Source: PALSA-693 sp963729695 (lineage in GTDB: Bacteria; Actinomycetota; Acidimicrobiia; Acidimicrobiales; Palsa-688). From it: DNA of 64,000 nt. A program made the translations under genes and the position numbers. Of this stretch, positions 53,314-59,930 are shown piece by piece. The notes beneath the pieces are model-generated. The model worked only from the letters and a program-made list of their open reading frames with translations, did not search any database and was not told where the DNA came from. The DNA is taken from positions 1 to 64,000 of the forward strand of contig CAVSOT010000010.1 of NCBI GenBank assembly GCA_963729695.1. Reading direction: 5' to 3'. How positions within the stretch are numbered: position 1 is the first letter of the stretch; each line of letters begins with the position of its first letter.

Positions 53314-53616
53314 GGTTGTCATCCTCACCCCCGGCGACGTCGTTGGCTCAAGTATTCCACGCCCGGCCTAGCCTAGTCATCGACCACTCCACTCAGTCGG
53401 GCGGACGCACTCTAGTGGCACCGTCTATGAGACGCAGCGTACCCAATCTCGATATCAACGTCAACTACGGGCTCAACTGGACCGCGCCGTAGCTAAGTTA
53501 CCGAGGACCCACACATCACGGAACGTGACTTCATGGTCAACTGGGGTCAAGTCGATGTCGCACGGCTGTCCTTCCCGGTGTTCCGACCTGGTGAGTTCCT
53601 TAGTGGACAGCACATG
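53314..53616. other. Intergenic region with the phaC promoter
   Basis: No supportable gene. It holds the site-12 promoter and, towards 53600, the end of the SnoaL-like gene. Confidence 0.45.
53436..53464 (-). promoter_or_regulatory. Promoter with GACGTTGATATC element, site 12 (phaC)
   Basis: Minus strand: TTGACG at 53464-53459, 17-base spacer, TACGCT at 53441-53436. The element starts at base 3 of the -35. phaC starts about 120 bases downstream. Confidence 0.72.
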
Positions 53617-54108
53617 TCAGAAGGCCGATCCGGTCAGTGGTTCCTGCGGGAGGGTCACCCCGTTGGAGCCCATACTGAGATAACGCTGCCAACGGCGGCT
53701 GGTGAAGAGCCACCTGCCATCGAGTTTCATATACGTTTCGTGGTAATAGCCGAACTCGATGGACCAAGCCTTCTCGCCGCCACCGTCGGAGACCGTTGCG
53801 CCGACCATTGCCCAGATACCCCGTGCCGAGGTAGGGGAGTCGAAGGCAATCTCTGGATCGTACGAATGATGAACGGTGATCATGTCCTCCATGATCCCTT
53901 TGACATTCTTGATCATCTCCGTTGATGACGTCCACGCCGGATAGTTGTCGTTGTGTGAGACGTGATTGGGCGCGTGGAGCGCCTCGTACGCTTCCCAGTC
54001 GTGGGCATCGACGTAGCGATCCCGTCTAGCCTTGAGAAGTCTGATCTCCTCCAGTGCAACCAGCCACTCGAGCTCCGACATGCTGTCGGGTCGTCCTGTT
54101 CCCTCCAT
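53617..54108 (-). CDS. SnoaL-like (NTF2-fold) protein
   Basis: A 163-residue SnoaL_4-type protein: LVALEEIRLLKARRDRYVDA, then LHAPNHVSHNDNYPAW and a closing DGRWLFTSRRWQRYLSMGSN. The ATG at 54108 follows GGAGAAG; in-frame upstream residues are not family-like. It is in the same direction as phaC, and the nearby element at 54221 could drive it. Function unknown; small isomerase or dehydratase roles are common in the family. Confidence 0.85.
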   Translation of the reverse strand: MEGTGRPDSMSELEWLVALEEIRLLKARRDRYVDAHDWEAYEALHAPNHVSHNDNYPAWTSSTEMIKNVKGIMEDMITVHHSYDPEIAFDSPTSARGIWAMVGATVSDGGGEKAWSIEFGYYHETYMKLDGRWLFTSRRWQRYLSMGSNGVTLPQEPLTGSAF

Positions 54109-54218
54109 GTCTTCTCCGTTCAAGTTGGGCCCAACTGTCAGGGGCGCAGCGGACACCGGGATCAGTTGGCCGGGCCTGATCTGCCGCCTGCCGTCGCATC
54201 GGCAGCCTACCTACATTC

Positions 54219-54247
54219 TAGATATCGACGTCGAACCATGCCATAAT
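54219..54247. promoter_or_regulatory. Promoter-like GATATCGACGTC element, site 13
   Basis: Plus strand: TAGATA at 54219-54224, 17-base spacer, CATAAT at 54242-54247, a good fit to the model. However, no plus-strand gene follows, only sequence antisense to the CaiB gene. The minus-strand gene start is 110 bases away. Either a bidirectional promoter or an antisense transcript. Confidence 0.55.
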
Positions 54248-54384
54248 CTGGAGGGGCGGGGTGCACAGCTGGGTGATCCAATACGTGGTGTGACTTTCCT
54301 CCCAATTCAGGGTTCGGATCCAGTGTGCGACACCGCTATGAGCCAGAGCGGCCAGCTCGGGCGCAAGAAGGCTCTACCCTGCCC

Positions 54385-56781
54385 TCATACTCCTGCGGGC
54401 CAGTCACCAATGATGCGTTGTGCCTGCAATAGTTCGATCTGCGAGGAAGTCAGGCCGGCAAGCTCGCTCAGCGCTTCCTGATTGTGCTGGCCGAGAGTCG
54501 GGGCGGGCCTGGTCAACCAATGGTCGACCGTGCGGTAGCGGAAAGGCGGGCCAGCTACTAGTCGCTGGCCCACCTTGGGGTGGTTCACCTCTTCGAAGAA
54601 ACCCCGAGCGACAAGCTGCTCGTGGGTGTGAAGGAAGCGCTGGTCGAAGACCGTCCCAGCCGGAATGCCGCCCGAAACCAGGGCGTCGACGGCCTCGGAG
54701 GCGCTTCTCTCCGCAACCCAGTTTCGAAGAGTCTCGTCCAATTCGTCATGGCGCGCCCGACGCCCCGAGTGGGTGGAGAGATCTGGGTCGCGGGCCCAGC
54801 TCGGTGGAGCCAAAACCGTACACAACGACTCCCACTCGGAGTTGGAGTCGATTGACAATGCTACCCAGCGGCCGTCGTTGCTCGGGTACAAGCCTTGCGG
54901 GGTGGCCCACGAGGACCGGTTCCCCTCCCGGTTCATCAGGTGCCCGTAGGCGCCGTACTCGACGATCTGTTCGGCGGCGGCGTTGAGAGCCGCCTCGACC
55001 ATCGTCGACTCGACGTGATGACCTTTCCCCGTCGATTCCCGGTGCACGAGGGCAAGGATGGTGGCGAATGCGGCATGCACTCCGGATAGGACGTCACATG
55101 GCCCTCGCTGAATCCGCGGCTGGTCGTCGACGTGTCCCGTCACCCAGGCCAGCCCTGTCACCTGTTCCATTGTCTGGGCGAACCCGGTCCAGTCTCGCCA
55201 TGGGCCGTCGAGGCCAAAAGCAGGCATCCGGACCATTACCAGTCGCGGGTTCAGGTCGCGTAGTACGTCCCAGGTGAGACCGAAGTTGTCGAGTACCCGT
55301 GGTGTGAAGTTCTCGATCAGTACGTCGGCCCAGGCTAGGAGTTCCTTCAGAGCGGTAAGGCCTTCGGCTCGCTGCAAGTCCAGGGTCAGGCCGCGCTTGT
55401 TTGCGTTTATGGCGATGAACTGGGGGCTGCATTCCCACCATTCCCCGAAACGGTGGGCATGTACGCCACCCGTGGTACGCATGCCATCGATCCGGGTGGT
55501 TGACTCGAGGTGGAGCACGTCGGCCCCCAGGAGTCCGAGGATCTGTGCGCCGAGAGGTCCAGCGAACCAGGTGGTCATGTCGACGATCCGGATTCCGTCC
55601 AGCGGCAGCCCAGGAGGGGAGGTCTCCCGCACGGGCGGTCGCGACCAGTCGAAAGATCCCGTGTGCTCGCCTGGGGCGGGCACGTCTCCAAGGACTGGCG
55701 GCTCGACCCCGCTGATGCGATATGGACATCTCGGCTGGAGGAAACCTCCAGCCGGATTGCGAACGAAGACGCCTCTTTTTACGAACTGCGGGAATGACGT
55801 CACGGTAGCGGCGGTCCCGACCGGTGCGACCGGTATCCGCAGCGCGGTGGCGCGCTCGATTACCTCTCGGGTGGGTTGGAGCGTTGTCCAATCCCGCACG
55901 ATCGTGTTCCACTCGCCGAGATTGGTCCGTCGCGCCCTTGCCGTTGCGAAGCGCTCGTCGTCGATCAGATCGGCTCTGTCGATCAGGGTTACGAAGTCCT
56001 GGTACTGCTGCCGAGAGTTCGTAGTGAAGCCGACCCAGCCGTCAAGGGTCGGTTCGATGGATGGACTCTCGACCCACTGGTCGAGTGGCGCAGCGCTGTC
56101 CGGGCGCAGGCCTTCGAGGCTGGCGTCGAGATCGACGTATGACGAGAAGCTCCCTACGGCAGCGGCTTCCAGGATGGAGACGTCTACGTGCTCACCGCGA
56201 CCATGGCGACGGGACGCGATAACCGCTGCGAGCCCCGCGGTGGCTGCATATCCTCCGGCGACGAAGTCGAACACCCGGCCCCCGACTGAGAAAGGCTCCC
56301 GGCCGGGAAGACCGCGACCGCTGATGCAGCCCGACTCGGCTTGCACCACTAGGTCTGATGACGGGCGCTCTGCCCACGGACCATTGCGTCCGTAGGGGGT
56401 AATGGATACGACGACCAGACCATCTATCTCGAGAAGGGCGGCGGTCTCGAGACCGGGCCGGGAATCCTCGACGACCATGTCTGCGCAGGTGGCCAGCTTC
56501 CGCACAGCCGGATCGTCCATGTATCCGGTGATCGATCGTTTGGAGGCGTTAAGGAATCGGAATAGGGCACCGTCACCCACGACGGGGCCGCTGGTTGCCG
56601 ACCAGCCCCGCAGCGGGTCCCCGCCGGCGGGCTCTGCCTTCACCACATCGGCTCCAGCGTCTGCGAGCAGCTTCGTGCAGTATCCGCCGGCGATACCGCT
56701 CGATAAGTCGAGGATCCTGATCCCCCCGCCTGAAAGGTGAGCGAGAACTCCATCAGGAGGCAGTGACGCCGGTTCGGTCAT
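54385..56781 (-). CDS. Double-domain CaiB/BaiF CoA transferase (798 residues)
   Basis: Two CaiB units fused head to tail. Unit 1 (about 1-385) opens with GGIRILDLSSGIAGGYCTKL and has a candidate Asp in GRVFDFVAGGYAATAG. Unit 2 (about 395-798) opens with DGIRIVDMTTWFAGPLGAQI and has a candidate Asp in RGPCDVLSGVHAAFA. Family enzymes are interlocked dimers of about 400-residue chains, so the fusion probably makes its own pseudo-dimer. ATG start at 56781. The D-aminoacylase-type gene is 120 bases upstream on the same strand. Confidence 0.92.
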   Translation of the reverse strand: MTEPASLPPDGVLAHLSGGGIRILDLSSGIAGGYCTKLLADAGADVVKAEPAGGDPLRGWSATSGPVVGDGALFRFLNASKRSITGYMDDPAVRKLATCADMVVEDSRPGLETAALLEIDGLVVVSITPYGRNGPWAERPSSDLVVQAESGCISGRGLPGREPFSVGGRVFDFVAGGYAATAGLAAVIASRRHGRGEHVDVSILEAAAVGSFSSYVDLDASLEGLRPDSAAPLDQWVESPSIEPTLDGWVGFTTNSRQQYQDFVTLIDRADLIDDERFATARARRTNLGEWNTIVRDWTTLQPTREVIERATALRIPVAPVGTAATVTSFPQFVKRGVFVRNPAGGFLQPRCPYRISGVEPPVLGDVPAPGEHTGSFDWSRPPVRETSPPGLPLDGIRIVDMTTWFAGPLGAQILGLLGADVLHLESTTRIDGMRTTGGVHAHRFGEWWECSPQFIAINANKRGLTLDLQRAEGLTALKELLAWADVLIENFTPRVLDNFGLTWDVLRDLNPRLVMVRMPAFGLDGPWRDWTGFAQTMEQVTGLAWVTGHVDDQPRIQRGPCDVLSGVHAAFATILALVHRESTGKGHHVESTMVEAALNAAAEQIVEYGAYGHLMNREGNRSSWATPQGLYPSNDGRWVALSIDSNSEWESLCTVLAPPSWARDPDLSTHSGRRARHDELDETLRNWVAERSASEAVDALVSGGIPAGTVFDQRFLHTHEQLVARGFFEEVNHPKVGQRLVAGPPFRYRTVDHWLTRPAPTLGQHNQEALSELAGLTSSQIELLQAQRIIGDWPAGV

Positions 56782-56900
56782 GGTCCGAGGAGGGACTGGC
56801 GAGGAGTCGAACCGTGGCTGCGCCGGTCGCTCCGGCGTGAGGGACTTGGTGCCCGAACCTCGCGTGGATAGCGAGCATCTCTACGACGATAATGGCAGTG

Positions 56901-58622
56901 TTACCTGGAGGCATCGCCACGGGTTGACACGGTCTTTGTGTCTCGGCCGGATCGTAGGATCGTCCCCGGTCGTGATTCGGTGAGCTCTCCGCCATCGGCG
57001 ATCACCTCGCCGTTGACGACGACCCAGTCGACGCCTGCTGCTTGGGCGTATAGGCGGGTACCATTGCCCGGAAGGTCAGAGCGGGTCTCGATCGGCTTGC
57101 TCCGTATCTCGCTCTCGTCGAACACGACCAGGTCGGCGGCGTATCCGGGCACTATCCGCCCGCGGTCGCGTATGCCGAACGCCCTAGCTGCGTCGTCCGT
57201 GACCATGCGGACCGCCGTCTCCAACGGCAGTAGGTGCCGGTCCCGAACCGTCGTCCCTACGAAGTCCGTGAAGAAGGCAAAGGTGTCGGACATGTCGAGA
57301 TGGGCGCCTGCGTCAGAACCTCCCACGATTGTCCTGCGGTCCTCCAACACCCCGATGCGTCGTCTCCACGACTCGGGATCGTCGCCCGGGGGCGGAACCA
57401 CCACGACGGTGCGAAGGTCGTCGGCGACGACCACGTCGAAAAGCAGATCGAAAGCGTCGACGCTGCGCCGTCGGGCGGCTTCGGCGACGGGATAGCCCTG
57501 CACGTCGGCAAACTCCGGCGAGTAGACCCGCTCGAAGCGGAGGCGTTCGAGGTCGTACCAGATCCCCCGGCTTGCGTTGCCAGCGGCCACGAGGCGCTGG
57601 CGGACATGGGGGAGACGGAGCATCCGAACCTTCTCGTGGTGAGGCTCCGCTATCACATCCGCCCATGTGGGGTCGAAATCGAAGAGGAAGCCGGATTCTA
57701 GGTTTAGATAGAGCGTCTGCGGTACGGGTAGTGCGAGGCCGAATACAGCACCGCCCTGAGCAGCAGCGATGTCGGATGCCGTCAACCGGCTTTCGATAGC
57801 TTCGTCGGTGATGTCGGGCCGCACCGTGAGCAGGTTCCAATTCAGCGGTCGCTCGGCGGCAGCCGACATCCTGGCCATAAGTAGGCATCGCTCCCGTGGG
57901 AACGGTCCGACGGCCCATGGCAGGAATTCGAGCCAAGTGCCGGGGTGCGGGCGAAGCGTCATGCACAGTCTCAAGAGTTCGGCTTCGGTCCCGTACCGAG
58001 ATGGAACCCGGTCGCCGGCCGCGTCGTTGTGTGTCTCGGACCAGGATGATGAAAAGCCGAGAGCGCCGGCCGCGAGGCTGTCATCGATCAGGCGGGACAT
58101 GGCGTCGATCTCGAGGTCAGTGGCGGTGCGGCGCCAATCGTCGCCGAGGACCAGCCGGCGCACGGTGGAGTGGCCGACCAAGAAGCCGGCGTTGACCGCC
58201 ACGTGACCGTCGATACTGTTGAGATACTCGCCGAAGCTTCTCCAGCGGATGTCGACTCCGGCTCTGAGCGCTGAAATGGGCATTCCCTCCACTCGGGCGA
58301 GCAGCTCTATGAGATATTCAGCTGCCTCGTCCTCCATGGGAGCAAGCGTGAAGCCGCAGTTTCCGCCAATGACCGTGGTAACGCCGTGGAGAGGACTCGG
58401 TGTCAAATGCGGATCCCACGTCACTTGGGCGTCGTAGTGCGTGTGCACGTCGATGAAACCTGGTGTGACCATCTTGCCGGCAGCGTCGATCCGGCGCGTC
58501 GCCGGCTCGTCGAGGGCGCCGACAGCTACGATCTTTCCCTGCCTGATCCCCACATCGGCCCTACGGCGCGGCGCGCCCGTGCCGTCTATTACCTCGCCTC
58601 CCACGACCGCTATATCGAGCAT
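56901..58622 (-). CDS. N-acyl-D-amino-acid deacylase family amidohydrolase
   Basis: A 573-residue paralogue of the 13.5 kb enzyme, with the same FIDVHTHYDAQ, GGNCGFTLAP and GGSDAGAHLDM motifs in the same spacing. The ATG at 58622 follows AGGGGGAAA; the longer in-frame start at 58664 adds a basic, non-homologous peptide. It is co-oriented with the double CaiB gene. Confidence 0.92.
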   Translation of the reverse strand: MLDIAVVGGEVIDGTGAPRRRADVGIRQGKIVAVGALDEPATRRIDAAGKMVTPGFIDVHTHYDAQVTWDPHLTPSPLHGVTTVIGGNCGFTLAPMEDEAAEYLIELLARVEGMPISALRAGVDIRWRSFGEYLNSIDGHVAVNAGFLVGHSTVRRLVLGDDWRRTATDLEIDAMSRLIDDSLAAGALGFSSSWSETHNDAAGDRVPSRYGTEAELLRLCMTLRPHPGTWLEFLPWAVGPFPRERCLLMARMSAAAERPLNWNLLTVRPDITDEAIESRLTASDIAAAQGGAVFGLALPVPQTLYLNLESGFLFDFDPTWADVIAEPHHEKVRMLRLPHVRQRLVAAGNASRGIWYDLERLRFERVYSPEFADVQGYPVAEAARRRSVDAFDLLFDVVVADDLRTVVVVPPPGDDPESWRRRIGVLEDRRTIVGGSDAGAHLDMSDTFAFFTDFVGTTVRDRHLLPLETAVRMVTDDAARAFGIRDRGRIVPGYAADLVVFDESEIRSKPIETRSDLPGNGTRLYAQAAGVDWVVVNGEVIADGGELTESRPGTILRSGRDTKTVSTRGDASR

Positions 58623-58840
58623 GGCTTTCCCCCTAACGTTGTGCATCCTACCCAGTAGTGACATTCCTCCAAGACGTGGTTCGGTCCCTGGGCACGTCCG
58701 CTAATTAGTGGGACTCGTTCCGGCGCTGATCGCAGCCTCGACCGGTTGATCTTCCCGGCACGGGCGCGGCCCATCTGATCGAGCATCTATCAAGACTTGG
58801 AACCCTTCGGGCCGGCGAGGCGCGGCTTGGACGTCGAAGC

Positions 58841-58869
58841 CCAACATTGATGTCGACCCACACTATACT
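58841..58869 (+). promoter_or_regulatory. Promoter-like AACATTGATGTC element, site 14
   Basis: CCAACA at 58841-58846, 17-base spacer, TATACT at 58864-58869. The -10 is the best in the window, but no protein gene follows for 280 bases; the leader copy A is the only structured feature downstream. Confidence 0.55.
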
Positions 58870-59043
58870 GTGGCTTAGCAATTCCTGCAATCGGTCTCGC
58901 CGAGTCCAGCGGGATCCGGGACCGCCAGCTGGTTTCGCCTGTCTTCTGACGTAACTGGCCTCGATTTCGGTTCCGGCGCATTGGATATGAACGACCCTTC
59001 GACCCCGATGGTCGTGGTGACAGCGTGGTGCGTGGACATCAAT

Positions 59044-59055
59044 GATATCGATCTC
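59044..59055 (+). promoter_or_regulatory. GATATCGATCTC element, site 15, upstream of leader copy A
   Basis: An imperfect element (GATCTC in the second half-site) placed 40 bases before the leader hairpin, the same layout as site 2 and leader copy B. The first element-to-leader distances differ by only one or two bases between the copies. Confidence 0.5.
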
Positions 59056-59084
59056 GATACCATGAAGTTTCGATCTCGATTTGG

Positions 59085-59145
59085 AGAGGGGGTCCTGTCC
59101 CCAGCGACGATGGTGTCGCTGGTAGCTCCCTCACGGGAAGGCGAG
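59085..59145 (+). ncRNA. Structured 5' leader, copy A (gene lost)
   Basis: Homologue of 8605-8664. Hairpin 1 is a perfect 8 base-pair stem, CCAGCGAC (59101-59108) with GTCGCTGG (59115-59122), loop GATGGT. A second hairpin places GGGAAGG, the ribosome site, opposite CCC. The element order promoter-leader-ribosome site-ATG is preserved, but the ORF after the ATG ends at nine codons. Confidence 0.6.
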
Positions 59146-59152
59146 TGGGAAG

Positions 59153-59182
59153 ATGCGCATCGCCCGCCTCCTACGCAGGTGA
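59153..59182 (+). pseudogene. Nine-codon ORF, residue of a lost lipoprotein gene
   Basis: ATG at 59153, reading MRIARLLRR then TGA. The position after the leader and the basic start match how signal peptides of the binding proteins begin. The rest of the gene is absent, replaced by the end of livF. It could also be a translated regulatory micro-ORF. Confidence 0.35.
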
Positions 59183-59191
59183 CGATCGGCC

Positions 59192-59228
59192 GAAGCGGGG
59201 CGGTGGTTGGGGGCCGGCGGCCCGCTTC
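59192..59228 (-). terminator. Possible terminator stem at the end of livF
   Basis: GAAGCGGG (59192-59199) pairs with CCCGCTTC (59221-59228); an alternative inner hairpin GGGCC-GGC-GGCCC is at 59211-59223. It overlaps the livF stop. There is no T-run, so termination would have to be factor-assisted. Confidence 0.3.
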
Positions 59229-59922
59229 AGGCTTCGATGCCGAGGTACTTTTGGTATATCTCGTCGGCGCTGATCTGGTTGGCCTGGCCGGTGTGGATTA
59301 TCTCGCCCCGGCTGAGGATGTAGACCGTCTTGGCCAGCTCGAGAGCTTTTTGCACGTACTGCTCCACCACCACCAGGGACATCCCTAATTGCACCAGCTG
59401 GCCCAGGGCGTCGTAGATCCTGTCGACCATGAGCGGGGCCAGGCCGAGGGACGCCTCGTCGACCACGACCAGCTTGGGGCGGGTGAGATAGGCCCTCGAC
59501 AGGGCCAGCATCTGCTGCTCGCCGCCCGACAGGCTGCCTGCGGTTTGGCGCAGCCGGCTGCCTAGGACGGGGAACAGTTCGCTCACCTCGGCGATGGCTT
59601 GGCTTTTGTCGGTCTGGCGGGCCTGTATGGTCAGGTTCTCCTCCACCGTGAGCGAGGGGAATATCCCCCGGCCTTCGGGCAGGTGGCATATCCCGTTGCG
59701 GACGTAGCTGTGAGGAGGTCGCCCGGTCATGTCCTGACCGTCGAAGTGGATCTGGCCCGAGCGGGGTTTGACAAAGCCGGTGGCCGTCTTGAGGAGGGTC
59801 GTCTTGCCCGCCCCGTTGGGGCCGAGGAGGGCGACGACCTCTCCGTCGCCCACGGTGAAGCTGACGTCTCTCAGCACGGTCGAGTCGCCGTATCCGGCGG
59901 TGATGAAGTCAAGGGTAAGCAT
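59227..59922 (-). CDS. livF: ABC transporter ATP-binding protein LivF
   Basis: A 231-residue LivF-type ATPase: Walker A GPNGAGKTTL at about 34-43, CHLPEGRGIFPSLTVEENL at about 84-102, signature LSGGEQQMLALSRA at about 135, Walker B KLVVVDEASLGLAP, and the switch His replaced by a Gln in VVVEQYVQ, as usual for LivF. It follows the LivHMG fusion by 8 bases. Together they form the complete importer engine in the cytoplasmic membrane. Confidence 0.96.
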   Translation of the reverse strand: MLTLDFITAGYGDSTVLRDVSFTVGDGEVVALLGPNGAGKTTLLKTATGFVKPRSGQIHFDGQDMTGRPPHSYVRNGICHLPEGRGIFPSLTVEENLTIQARQTDKSQAIAEVSELFPVLGSRLRQTAGSLSGGEQQMLALSRAYLTRPKLVVVDEASLGLAPLMVDRIYDALGQLVQLGMSLVVVEQYVQKALELAKTVYILSRGEIIHTGQANQISADEIYQKYLGIEA

Positions 59923-59930
59923 GAGTGGGG

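Larger units (their letters stand above)
58623..59226. other. Gene-poor region with two elements and a gene-less leader
   Basis: No full gene. It holds the promoter at 58841-58869, the element at 59044, the leader copy A and a 9-codon ORF. A longer plus-strand frame from 58981 runs antisense into livF and is not protein-like. Confidence 0.5.

Noticed and set aside
53533..53925. Plus-strand frame of 130 codons
   Set aside because: Most of it is the antisense of the SnoaL-like gene, whose minus-strand translation is clearly family-typical.
59101..59145. Guanidine-II (mini-ykkC) riboswitch
   Set aside because: Leader copy A has ACGG in a loop, but copy B has ATGG at the same place and hairpin 1 has a GATGGK loop, so the diagnostic paired ACGR loops are not conserved.
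58981..59388. Plus-strand frame of 135 codons across the leader and livF end
   Set aside because: It runs antisense into livF, its first part is low-similarity sequence over the element and leader, and no protein family is visible.
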